Below, piece by piece: positions 16,629-24,697 of a stretch of DNA of 64,000 nt. Made by a program: the position numbers and the translations under genes. The number at the start of each line of letters is the position of its first letter. The stretch's first letter is position 1. The notes below the pieces were generated by a model. The model made no database searches. It saw only the letters and a program-made list of their open reading frames with translations, and was not told the DNA's origin. This DNA comes from VAZQ01 sp963712565 (GTDB lineage Bacteria > Pseudomonadota > Alphaproteobacteria > Rhizobiales > Xanthobacteraceae). The stretch covers positions 248,001-312,000 of the forward strand of contig CAVQIP010000055.1 of NCBI GenBank assembly GCA_963712565.1, given 5' to 3'.

Positions 16629-18674
16629 CTAGTCGAGACCGGGAATCAACTCGCGCCCGGCCTTGAACTCGATCGTCGAGCCGGCGAAATCATCACTCAC
16701 CGGCTCGATCCGGCCGCCCAGATGCTTGGCGAGAAACATCTCGGCGACCGCGGTGAAGGAGCGACGATTCTCCGGCCGCCGGAAACCATGTCCCTCGTCC
16801 GAATAGTAGACGTAGGTCACCGGGATATTGCGCGCTTGCATGGCCGTCACGATTTGCTCGGATTCGGATGCCTTGACCCGCACGTCGTTGCCGCCTTGCC
16901 CGATCAGCAGCGGGCGCACGATCCTGTCGACACGATTGAGCGGCGAGCGCTCCTGCAGGAGCTTGCGGCCGGCCTCGGTGGTGTAGTCGCCCATCCGCGT
17001 CTTCCAGATCGTCTGCCAGGGCTTCCAGTAATCCGGAATCGTCTCCATGAACGTGATCAGATTGGAAATGCCGAACAGGTCGATCGCGCAGGCGAACTTC
17101 TCCGGCGTGAAGGTGGCGGCGACCAGCGCGGAGTAGCCGCCGTAGCTGCCGCCGTAAATGGCAATGCGCTTTTCGTCGGCGATGCCGCGGGCGACGGCCC
17201 AGTCGACCGCCTCGATCAGGTCGTCGTGCATCTTGCCGCCCCATTCGAGATTGGCGGCATTCACGAAGGCCTTGCCGAAGCCGGTCGAGCCCCGATAGTT
17301 GACGCTGAGCGCCGCATAACCGCGATCGGCGAGCCATTGATGCGTCGGGTAGAGACCCCAAACGTCACGCGCCCATGGGCCGCCGTGCACATAAAGCACC
17401 ATTGGCAGCGGCTTGCCCCTTTGCCAGTCGCGTGGCCGTGACAGGTAGCTCACGAGCTGGAGGCCATCGCGGGTGCGCAAGACCAGCGGTTCCATCGGAA
17501 CCAGAGGCGCGTTCTCCAGCGCCGGTCGCGCGCTGAACAGGAATCGCGCTCTCTTTTCGGCGCGGTTGTAGTGGAAGAACCGTCCAGGTGCCGAGTCGCG
17601 CTCGTAGTGGACGACCGCGTGACGCTTGTCGTCCGACAGACTGACGGCACGCAGATCGCCGTCGGAGAGCTTGGCCAGATAGGCGAAATCGTCGGCATAG
17701 TCCCGATCGATCACGTGCCAAGTCCGGCGCGTGAACATCGAAGCTCCAGCAATCGGCCGATAGGTCAGCGGCTCGAGCGTCATCTCCACGACATCGGCCT
17801 TCGCGTCCTCGGCAAGCACCCGCGTCGCGCCGGTCGTCATGTCCTGGGCGACAACGGCGGTCTTGTCGCGCCCCCGTGAATCGAGCCAGTAGAGCTCCCT
17901 GCCGTCGTCACTGAACTCGATCGGACGCGTTGTCATGGCGTCCACCGCCTCGACCCGCGCGAACGTCTCCCATTCGGTGCCGGCGCCGCGCTGGAGATAC
18001 TCGTAGCCGCCATCATCGGTGGAGCGCACCGCGAAACGGACCCGGAAGTTTGGATCGGTGAAAAAACCTGCGAAACGATCGTTTGCTTGAATGAGCGTGC
18101 TCGTGCCCGTCACGACGTTCACGCGGTAGATCTCAAAAAATCGCTTGTCACGCTGGTTATGGGCGATCAGCAGCTCGTCGGGGAAATGATGCGAGGTCTG
18201 ATGGATGAAGCTTCGCACTCCCGGCGCGGGTGTGAGCGCGAGGATGTCGCCGGACTCGACGTCGACCCGATGGGCCTGCCAGTTCTCGTCGCCGCCCCGC
18301 TCCCGGAAGAATACGACGTGGCGGCTGTTGTGCAGCCATTGGAGCCAGGACCCCAGGTCGCGATCGGTCACCCGGGTAAACGGCCGCGCATTCCCAATAT
18401 CATCGATTTGGCCAACCCAGAGGTTCAACACACCATCCATGGGTGCCAGGAAAGCGACGCGCTGCCCGTCCGGACTGATGCGCACGGTGGATTTTCCGAG
18501 GTCGCCGAACAGAAGCCGGCGCGGAATGAGCGCCCGGGCCCCATTTGATGCGCTCTTCTCTGGTTGACCATTCGCCGCCTGCGCGCGCGCGCTGCGAGCG
18601 CCGCGCGCGAAGCCACAAATGCCTGCTGCGGTGGCAACAAGAGCTTGCCGCCGATTGAATTTCATTGGCACCAT
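16629..18674 (-). CDS. S9 family (prolyl oligopeptidase-like) exported peptidase
   Basis: A 681-residue serine peptidase with a beta-propeller N-terminal half (about residues 60-390: DLGKSTVRISPDGQRVAFLA, VWQ-type blades) and a C-terminal alpha/beta-hydrolase domain. The triad is visible as Ser510 in YGGSYGGYSALV, Asp597 in GQGGNDVR and His629 in DEGHGFRRPENR. RRQALVATAAGICGFARGAR indicates a Tat-type signal, so it probably acts in the periplasm. The start at 18674 has GGAGG eight bases upstream; ATG 18665 is an alternative. Just upstream (18708-18737) are two adjacent 15-bp dyads nearly identical to those before blaI, so it is probably repressed by the BlaI encoded at 21303. Substrate unknown. 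Confidence 0.9.
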   Translation of the reverse strand: MVPMKFNRRQALVATAAGICGFARGARSARAQAANGQPEKSASNGARALIPRRLLFGDLGKSTVRISPDGQRVAFLAPMDGVLNLWVGQIDDIGNARPFTRVTDRDLGSWLQWLHNSRHVVFFRERGGDENWQAHRVDVESGDILALTPAPGVRSFIHQTSHHFPDELLIAHNQRDKRFFEIYRVNVVTGTSTLIQANDRFAGFFTDPNFRVRFAVRSTDDGGYEYLQRGAGTEWETFARVEAVDAMTTRPIEFSDDGRELYWLDSRGRDKTAVVAQDMTTGATRVLAEDAKADVVEMTLEPLTYRPIAGASMFTRRTWHVIDRDYADDFAYLAKLSDGDLRAVSLSDDKRHAVVHYERDSAPGRFFHYNRAEKRARFLFSARPALENAPLVPMEPLVLRTRDGLQLVSYLSRPRDWQRGKPLPMVLYVHGGPWARDVWGLYPTHQWLADRGYAALSVNYRGSTGFGKAFVNAANLEWGGKMHDDLIEAVDWAVARGIADEKRIAIYGGSYGGYSALVAATFTPEKFACAIDLFGISNLITFMETIPDYWKPWQTIWKTRMGDYTTEAGRKLLQERSPLNRVDRIVRPLLIGQGGNDVRVKASESEQIVTAMQARNIPVTYVYYSDEGHGFRRPENRRSFTAVAEMFLAKHLGGRIEPVSDDFAGSTIEFKAGRELIPGLD

Positions 18675-18707
18675 CGGCGAAACCTCCGTGAGCGCCGCTT
18701 GTACGAC

Positions 18708-18737
18708 GCTACTGAAAGTAACGCTACAGTACGTAGC
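18708..18737 (-). promoter_or_regulatory. Putative BlaI operator pair upstream of the S9 peptidase
   Basis: Two adjoining 15-bp dyads on the plus strand: GCTAC-TGAAA-GTAAC (18708-18722) and GCTAC-AGTAC-GTAGC (18723-18737). They lie 33 bases before the peptidase start, where a repressor would block transcription. The blaI promoter carries the same architecture at 21702-21731, including the shared half-site junction GTA(G/A)C-GCTAC. Confidence 0.65.
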
Positions 18738-18945
18738 ATATCCGGTGGCCGAAGACAAGGCTGAAGACAAGGCTCTTGAGCGTCCCGCAATTTAAAGCGG
18801 ACGAGGGTGTTCGCCGCGAAACGCGGCGCAATCCGACCCGAGGCCAGGAAAGATCATTCGAGCGTTCGGCGAATGCAGCGCGCCAGGGTGGGAATGGGCC
18901 GCTTGAGCATCGCCCCGTTCCGGTGGGAGCGGGGCGTGCGCTGGC

Positions 18946-21303
18946 CTAGTACTGAGGGCCGAGCGCGATGCGGCCGATCTTGCCGCTGTCGACGAACCCG
19001 ATCCTCCATTCCGCCGAACCGTTGGCGAAATGCACCGTGTACACGTCGCTGCCCAGCGGTGAGACCCCGCGGAAGGACATCGTGCGCAAGGCGCCGAGCT
19101 TCGCCAGTATCGCCTGATGCAGCAGCAAATTCCGCCGCGTCTCTCCGGCCACTTCGGAGGTCATCTGATCGTAATTCAATTGGCCGTGCTTGAGCCCGTC
19201 GATATATCGATGCAACGCGTCCTCGCTTCCGGCGGTTGGCATTCCGCGTATTGTCGCTCGCTGCGGCTGGTCGCCCTCGTGGCGAGGACGCACGGCGAGG
19301 AAGCGCGTGCGCCGGCCGGGCCACACGATTTCGAGGCATGTCCCCGCCGCGTCGGTGACGATCCACGGGCGCGCCACGTAAGTGAGGATCGAGCCCGATC
19401 TGTCGCTGCCGATGGTGCCGTGGTGCGTGCGGTGCCCTTCGGCGTCCACGCTGTAGAGGTGAATGTCGGCCCCGGTGCCGTTGAACAGCAGCAACCTGAT
19501 CGGCGCCATATCCCGCGAGGATTTCAACGAAGCCTCTTGCGCACAGGCCGCGACTCCGCCCGGGGTGTCATCGCCGTCGGGACGAAATGCGAGGTCTTCG
19601 ATCGTGTCGTTCGCACCCATCAGGAGCCTGAATTCCGCAAAGCCATTGGCGAATTCCACGCCGTAAATGTCGTAGCCGCCGGGACCGACCCCGCGGAAAA
19701 AAACCGATTGCGCGGCGCCAAGTGCGGTCAACATGGCGTGAAGCTGCACCGCCTGGCGGCGCAGATGATCGGCCAGCGGCGGGCTCATTCGGTCGTAGTC
19801 TGGCGCGCCACGTTGCAGCTCTTCGATGCCTCGGAGCACCGCCTCCCTGCTGCCCGGCGCGGGCGACTGCTCGCGAAAGCGATCAGGGGCTGCCGCGATC
19901 TGCCGTACGAACATGCTCTCGACTGCAGCCGCCCGGGCCTCGTCGACGCGCACTGACGGCCATTTCTGGCCATACTGGTGAAGCACCAGCGTCGTTCCTT
20001 GACCGTCATTGACGAAGGCCATGCGGAGCGCGGCCGATCCGTAGATGTACTCGCCATTCCCCGCCGGCCGCAGCGGCAGCGTGCGCTGTCCGGTGAGCTG
20101 GGCAAACAGCCGGCCGCCGCTCCGTGTGACGGTAAACACGGCTCTCGGATTCAACTGATAATAGCCGACATAGTCATCGACGCGCTGCGCGTCGGCCGCA
20201 CCCTCGTTTCGCCCCGCAGCAGGCAGTGCTTGCGCATCGGCGCCAGGCGCGCTCGGCAGCGGCGACTCGGCCAACGCGATCGCGCCCGCGAGTGGCTGCG
20301 CCGTCGAGGTGCTGCGCGCGATCGTGGCGGCGGAAACCGCGATCAGGGGGAGGAGCATGATTGCGACCAACACGCGTGGTCGCCAGCCCACGCTTGCCGG
20401 CACCGCGCTCGCACCCAGGATGCGTTCCACCCGCCGGCGCACGGTACAAGGTCGCGCCATGGCGATCCCCTCCGGGGCCGGATGCAGGTTGCTCGCAACG
20501 TCCAGCAGGATGCCCGCGTAGGATGGGCGGTCCTTCAGAACCTCGATCGCCGCGTCGTCGCTGATGACTTCCGCCAGATTGGCCAGCCGCGAGAGCTGCC
20601 ACCACGCGAACGGGCTGAACCAGAACACGGCGCGGTTGAGAACAGCCAGCAGCAGCACATAGAAATCGCCGTGCGCGACGTGCGCGCCTTCGTGCGAGAG
20701 TACCGCCTGGCGCTTCGCCGGGCTCCATTCGACGTATTCGGGGGGCAGCAGGACGGTCGATCCGAACGTCACCGGCACGGCGATGGCGTCACTCACGCGC
20801 ACGTCCGCGCCGGCCGCCCAGGCGTCGCAGACCGGCCGCGCTCTGTGTGCGAGCCGCCAAGTCAATGCCAGGCCGGTGAGCAGCCTGAGCAGCAGCACAC
20901 CGGCAACGACGAGGTAGATGCCCGTTGCCAGCTCCCGGTAATCGATCGCATCGGTCATCGGTTCCGGATCGGGATGAGTGATGTTTGGCTGCGAGGACGG
21001 GGGCTGTGCCACGGCGGACGGTGTCGGCCAGGCACGCATCGCCTCCAACGAGCGTATCGCCTCGAACGGAAGGCTCGGCGCCGCCGACACGATCTTCGCC
21101 CACTGGGCCGGCGGTGAGGGCGCCGGAATTGTCACCGTCACGCAGCGCATCAGCAGCGGCATCGACAGCGAGGCCAGCAGCACGACCGTCCACGCGGTCA
21201 TCTGCACGTGCGGGTTCCGCACGCGAAAAAGCTTGAGACCGAGCCACACGATGCCGCCGAGAGCGAGCAACCGCAGCGCCAATTCCAGCAGCAGCCCCAA
21301 CAT
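18946..21303 (-). CDS. M56 family (BlaR1-type) membrane metallopeptidase with VHL-like and repeated C-terminal domains
   Basis: A 785-residue protein. Residues 1-320 form the BlaR1-type membrane protease: N-terminal membrane helices, then the zinc motif HEGAH at 204-208 (LSHEGAHVAHGDFY) and AEVISDDAAIE with the likely third ligand. From about 375 to 475 a DUF3471-like module follows (VGYYQLNPRAVFTV, GRLFAQLTGQ). Two copies of a ~95-residue domain lie at about 486-581 and 694-785 (FFRGVGPGGYDIYGVEFANG against SFRGVSPLGSDVYTVHFANG). Between them, at about 598-671, is a VHL beta-domain-like segment (IRLLLFNGTGADIHLYSVD, TYVARPWIVTDAAGTCLEI). There is no penicillin-binding domain. The start overlaps the blaI stop as TGATG; an upstream GTG at 21306 is possible. 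It would sense an unknown signal and cleave BlaI. Confidence 0.88.
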   Translation of the reverse strand: MLGLLLELALRLLALGGIVWLGLKLFRVRNPHVQMTAWTVVLLASLSMPLLMRCVTVTIPAPSPPAQWAKIVSAAPSLPFEAIRSLEAMRAWPTPSAVAQPPSSQPNITHPDPEPMTDAIDYRELATGIYLVVAGVLLLRLLTGLALTWRLAHRARPVCDAWAAGADVRVSDAIAVPVTFGSTVLLPPEYVEWSPAKRQAVLSHEGAHVAHGDFYVLLLAVLNRAVFWFSPFAWWQLSRLANLAEVISDDAAIEVLKDRPSYAGILLDVASNLHPAPEGIAMARPCTVRRRVERILGASAVPASVGWRPRVLVAIMLLPLIAVSAATIARSTSTAQPLAGAIALAESPLPSAPGADAQALPAAGRNEGAADAQRVDDYVGYYQLNPRAVFTVTRSGGRLFAQLTGQRTLPLRPAGNGEYIYGSAALRMAFVNDGQGTTLVLHQYGQKWPSVRVDEARAAAVESMFVRQIAAAPDRFREQSPAPGSREAVLRGIEELQRGAPDYDRMSPPLADHLRRQAVQLHAMLTALGAAQSVFFRGVGPGGYDIYGVEFANGFAEFRLLMGANDTIEDLAFRPDGDDTPGGVAACAQEASLKSSRDMAPIRLLLFNGTGADIHLYSVDAEGHRTHHGTIGSDRSGSILTYVARPWIVTDAAGTCLEIVWPGRRTRFLAVRPRHEGDQPQRATIRGMPTAGSEDALHRYIDGLKHGQLNYDQMTSEVAGETRRNLLLHQAILAKLGALRTMSFRGVSPLGSDVYTVHFANGSAEWRIGFVDSGKIGRIALGPQY

Positions 21304-21683
21304 CACTTCTTTCCTCGCTTTGCCTCCGCGATCTTGTCCGCAAGCATCCGCAACTGCCGTTGGTCGAGCATCGCGCTGTCCACCATGCCGACCAGGACCT
21401 CGTCGATCGAACCGTTGCAGAACCAGTCTACGATGCGTTGCACGGCCTTGGCCGCGACGCGTCCGCGCGGCTGCGTCGCGTGGTACACATAGGTGCGGCC
21501 GTCGACCGTGTGGCCGACGTAACCCTTGTCTTCCAACCGCCGCAGCACGGTTCGAACCGTCGACTCCTTGAGCCGGCGATCCAACTGTTCGCGCACCAAT
21601 TCGGCCGTGACCCCGCCGTTGGCCCAGACCAACTGCATCACCTCGCGCTCGAGGTCGCCCAGATCCGGCAGATTCTCATCCAT
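21303..21683 (-). CDS. BlaI/MecI/CopY family transcriptional repressor
   Basis: A 126-residue repressor. The winged-helix domain reads LGDLEREVMQLVWANGGVTA, then LKESTVRTVLRRLEDKGYVGH, which is the family signature. The C-terminal dimerisation part contains VDWFCNGSIDEVLVGMVD. The start at 21683 (MDENLPDLGD) is chosen because the conserved domain begins there and the operator dyads end 18 bases upstream. It overlaps the M56 gene by TGATG, the classical repressor-sensor pair. By family knowledge the repressor dimer is inactivated by cleavage triggered by the sensor peptidase. Targets inferred here are its own operon and the S9 peptidase gene. Confidence 0.9.
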   Translation of the reverse strand: MDENLPDLGDLEREVMQLVWANGGVTAELVREQLDRRLKESTVRTVLRRLEDKGYVGHTVDGRTYVYHATQPRGRVAAKAVQRIVDWFCNGSIDEVLVGMVDSAMLDQRQLRMLADKIAEAKRGKK

Positions 21684-21701
21684 GGTGTGTCGCCCGGTTG
21701 G

Positions 21702-21731
21702 ATAGGTTGCAGTAGCGCTACAACGTGTAGC
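21702..21731 (-). promoter_or_regulatory. Putative BlaI operator upstream of blaI
   Basis: A perfect-armed dyad GCTAC-AACGT-GTAGC (21717-21731; read from the coding strand it contains TACA-CGT-TGTA) adjoins a half site GTAGC at 21712-21716. The left arm of the second dyad is degenerate. It lies 18-48 bases before the repressor start, fitting autorepression. Confidence 0.65.
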
Positions 21732-21768
21732 AGAAACGCCGGCGTTCTGCAAACCCCGCCCGCCGAGC

Positions 21769-22881
21769 TCATTGCAGGGTGGCGGCCGCGATCCACTCGG
21801 TCACCGCGCGCAGGGCGGCATCGCGGCTGCCGCCCGTGCTCTGCGCCTCGAACACGGCGAGCTGGGCGTCGGCCGAGGTGCCGGCGTCGACGATGGCGCG
21901 GCAGCGCTTGATCTCGGCGCTGCAGCCGAGCGCCGCGGCGTCGGCGGCGGTTTCGGCCATCACCCGCTCGAGCATTTCCGCGACCGTCACGGCGCCCTGC
22001 TCGGTGACGAAGGTACCGTGCACCCCATAGCGCTGCGCCCGCCACTTGTTCTCGACGATGATCGCGCGAGCGACCGCGTCGAGATCGGAATTGCGCCAAC
22101 GATTGACGTAGAGATGGCGGGTCAGCGTGCGATAGAGCGCGGCGATGGCGATCGAATCCTCGACCAGCGTGCACGAATCGGGCGCGCGCAGCTCCAGCGT
22201 CGGGTTGTTGAGCGACGGCCGGATCGCCCACCAGATGTAGCTGGAATCCTGTATCACGCCGGCGCGCACCAGCGCGCTCACATAGGCGTTGAATTCCTCG
22301 CGCGTGCGGAACAGCTCCGGCACGCCGGTGCGGGGCAATTCATCATAGGCGGCGAGCCGGTAGCCCTTTAGTCCGGTGCGGCGCGATTGCCAGAACGGCG
22401 ACGAGGTCGAGAGCGCGAGGAACAGCGGCAGGTACGGCAGCATTCGATACATCACGTCGATGCGCGCGTCGGGATCGGGCAATTCGACATGCACGTGCAG
22501 CCCGCACAGGAGATCGCGCTGGCCGATCATCTGCAGGTCGTGCATCACGGTGTCGTAGCGCTCCTTGTTGGTCTGCTGCGCGTTGCGCCAGACCGCGGTC
22601 GGATGCGTACCGGCGGCGAGAATGGCGAGGCCGTGCGCGGCCGCCACCGCCGAGACCGTTTGGCGCAGGTGCCGCAGTTCCGCGCGCGCGTCCGCCATGC
22701 TCAGGTGGGGCGAGGACACCACCTCGATCTGCGGCTGCAGGAATTCCGGCGAGATGCGGCCGGCGGCTGCGGCCTTGGCGGCGTCGAAGAACGCCGGCGG
22801 CGTGTCGTGGACGACGGACTTCGTCTGCGCGTCGACCAGGAAATATTCTTCTTCGATTCCGAACGTGAATTCGCCGGTCAT
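21769..22881 (-). CDS. YbdK family carboxylate-amine ligase (glutamate-cysteine ligase 2-like)
   Basis: A 370-residue ATP-dependent ligase. TFGIEEEYFLVD near the N-terminus, PEFLQPQIEVVSSP and GLHVHVELPDPDARI are family landmarks; Glu and His residues there bind ATP-magnesium and substrate. The length agrees with E. coli YbdK (372). Biochemically YbdK makes gamma-glutamylcysteine weakly, and the physiological substrate is uncertain. The start at 22881 is the ATG at the conserved MTGEFTFGIEEE; 26 further codons are open upstream but carry no conserved residues. Not obviously linked to the blaI unit, which ends upstream on the same strand. Confidence 0.88.
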   Translation of the reverse strand: MTGEFTFGIEEEYFLVDAQTKSVVHDTPPAFFDAAKAAAAGRISPEFLQPQIEVVSSPHLSMADARAELRHLRQTVSAVAAAHGLAILAAGTHPTAVWRNAQQTNKERYDTVMHDLQMIGQRDLLCGLHVHVELPDPDARIDVMYRMLPYLPLFLALSTSSPFWQSRRTGLKGYRLAAYDELPRTGVPELFRTREEFNAYVSALVRAGVIQDSSYIWWAIRPSLNNPTLELRAPDSCTLVEDSIAIAALYRTLTRHLYVNRWRNSDLDAVARAIIVENKWRAQRYGVHGTFVTEQGAVTVAEMLERVMAETAADAAALGCSAEIKRCRAIVDAGTSADAQLAVFEAQSTGGSRDAALRAVTEWIAAATLQ

Positions 22882-23062
22882 CCGTGGACCTTGCTGCTTC
22901 GATCTTGCGGCGGCGGCGTAGTCCATTGAGCTGACCACCGGGCATTCAGCGGTTGACACGGGTCGAGCACAACAACAGGGGAGAGGCGGCCGGATAACGC
23001 CGCCGGCAAAGCCAGGTTCCTCTCCACGAAAATAATCGTGCCGTCAATGACTTGTGACGGCC

Positions 23063-23890
23063 TCAATGCGACATCAGCACCGGCACCGTCATCGAAGCCA
23101 GAATGCCGCGGGTGACGCCGCCGAGCACGAACTCGCGCAGGCGCGAATGCCCGTAGCCGCCCATCACCATGAAGTCGGCGCCGCTGTCGGCGGCGTAGGA
23201 CAGGATCACGTCTTCGATCGCGATGTCGCCCGTGCTCATGCGCTTGACATCGACCGCGACGCCGCGGCGCGCAAGATGCTCGCTCATGGCGGCGCCAGAG
23301 ATCTCGTCGTTCTTGCGTTCCTCGGCGACGATCACGAGGTCGACCGCCTTGGCGCGTTCGAGGAACGGCATGGCGTCGCCGATGGCGCGCGCGGCCGTGC
23401 GCCCGCCGTCCCAGCACGCGAGCACGCGCTCGAGCGTCAATCCGGCCTTCTGGATATAGGGCACGACGATGACCGGACGCCCGGATTCGAACAGCGCTCC
23501 CTCGATCATCAGTTCCTCGGACGCTCCGTGCTCGCGCTGCGCCTGGCCGACGATGGCGAGATCGAAGCGCCGCGCAATCTGGGCGAACTGGGTGGCGGCG
23601 CCGCCGAAGGTGGCGTCGAGGATGCGTGTTTGCGCCGAAATCCCGGCCTTTTTCGCCCCCGCCGCGAACCGGCTGACCGCAGCCTCGGCGGCCTTGCTGT
23701 TTTCCTCGCGCTGCAGCTCGATCAGGTCGATGGGAACGCCGCCGAGCGTGCCGTCCGGAATCACCGGCTCGTACAGGAAGGCGATGCCGACGGCTTGGGC
23801 GCCGAAGGTTGCGGCAACCGAGATCGCATAGTCGGCCGCGAAGTCCTGCGGGGCCCGGCCCGAAAGATTGACGACGACATCCTTGAGCAT
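23063..23890 (-). CDS. Universal stress protein with two Usp domains
   Basis: A 275-residue cytoplasmic protein made of two UspA-type domains. The second domain ends with VMGGYGHSRLREFVLGGVTRGIL, the G-x2-G-x9-G ATP-binding motif, followed by SMTVPVLMSH. The first domain (residues 1-140) lacks that motif, having AIVGQAQREHGASEELMIEGALFESGRPVIVVP instead. One degenerate and one intact domain is the usual layout of tandem Usp proteins. It is transcribed away from YbdK after a 180-base gap, with the cytochrome c gene upstream on the same strand. A role in stress or low-oxygen adaptation is inferred from the family only. Confidence 0.85.
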   Translation of the reverse strand: MLKDVVVNLSGRAPQDFAADYAISVAATFGAQAVGIAFLYEPVIPDGTLGGVPIDLIELQREENSKAAEAAVSRFAAGAKKAGISAQTRILDATFGGAATQFAQIARRFDLAIVGQAQREHGASEELMIEGALFESGRPVIVVPYIQKAGLTLERVLACWDGGRTAARAIGDAMPFLERAKAVDLVIVAEERKNDEISGAAMSEHLARRGVAVDVKRMSTGDIAIEDVILSYAADSGADFMVMGGYGHSRLREFVLGGVTRGILASMTVPVLMSH

Positions 23891-24002
23891 GGCTCGGCCT
23901 CCTGATGACGCGGCGGGCCCGCAGCAAGCCGTCCGAGGCGGACTTCACGGACCAGACGAAGGCGATTGCGGACGCACGCCATTCCTCGCGCCCGCGCGGC
24001 GT

Positions 24003-24392
24003 TCACTTCTTTTGGCCGTCGGGCCCGAATTGCGCGAGGTAGGCCCAGAGGTCCGCGATGTCCTTGTCGTTCTTGATGCCGACGAATGCCATTCGGGTGC
24101 CGGGCATCTCTTGCATCGGCGCGTGGATATATTTGACGAACGCGTCGTGACTCCAGGTGATGCCGGAATTCTTGTTGGCGGGCGAATAGTTGAACCCCTC
24201 GTAAGTGCCCGCCTTGCGGCCTTCGACCCCGTTGAGCGGCGGGCCGAGCTTGATTTTCGCCGTGCTCCCGATGTCGTGGCAGGGCGAGCACAAGCGCTTG
24301 AACACCTGCTCGCCGGCGGCGGCATCCTGCGCCAAAGTCGTCCCTGTCGAAGCTGCCAAAGCAATCCCGGCAATCACCCATGTCCTCATCAT
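24003..24392 (-). CDS. Class I cytochrome c (c2/c550-like)
   Basis: A 129-residue periplasmic electron carrier. The signal peptide (MMRTWVIAGIALAASTGTTLAQ) is followed by one haem-binding motif, CSPCH at residues 35-39 (LCSPCHDIGSTAKIKLGPPLNG), and an axial Met in PGTRMAFVG; DLWAYLAQFGP forms the C-terminal helix. Length and wording match mitochondrial-like cytochrome c2. Two adjacent ATGs can start it; GGGAG lies 3 bases before the first (24392) and 6 before the second (24389), so the second may be used. It probably serves a respiratory oxidase or a periplasmic dehydrogenase not in view. Confidence 0.88.
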   Translation of the reverse strand: MMRTWVIAGIALAASTGTTLAQDAAAGEQVFKRLCSPCHDIGSTAKIKLGPPLNGVEGRKAGTYEGFNYSPANKNSGITWSHDAFVKYIHAPMQEMPGTRMAFVGIKNDKDIADLWAYLAQFGPDGQKK

Positions 24393-24697
24393 TTTCTCCC
24401 TTCAGTCCGATCGGATTTCGCGCCCGGCCCGGCGCCCACCGATCTCGAGCCTACCCGGGATCGGATCGTCAACGGGCGCGAGCCGGCTCCATCCGCCTTG
24501 CGATTGCAACCGCCCCCGCCGTTCGAATGGCGGCTCGCGCTTGCAGTGTCAACGCCTGGACGGGACAATTCTTTCCCCGCCGCGGCGGCCGCTGCTTTTT
24601 TGGAATGATAGCGCGATTTCGTGCCGCGTTGAGGCTATAAACATGACGTAACCGGCGAGGACCCGTCGGCCCCCGCAGCGCGCAAAGGAGCGCACCC
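24393..24697. other. Intergenic region between cytochrome c and glcD
   Basis: About 305 bases between divergent genes. It must hold promoters for both. I found no convincing ORF, dyad operator or RNA; there are short GC-rich inverted stretches only. Confidence 0.5.

Noticed and set aside
18946..21683. A beta-lactam resistance operon (blaR1-blaI)
   Set aside because: The M56 protein has no penicillin-binding sensor domain and there is no beta-lactamase nearby; only the signalling logic is shared.
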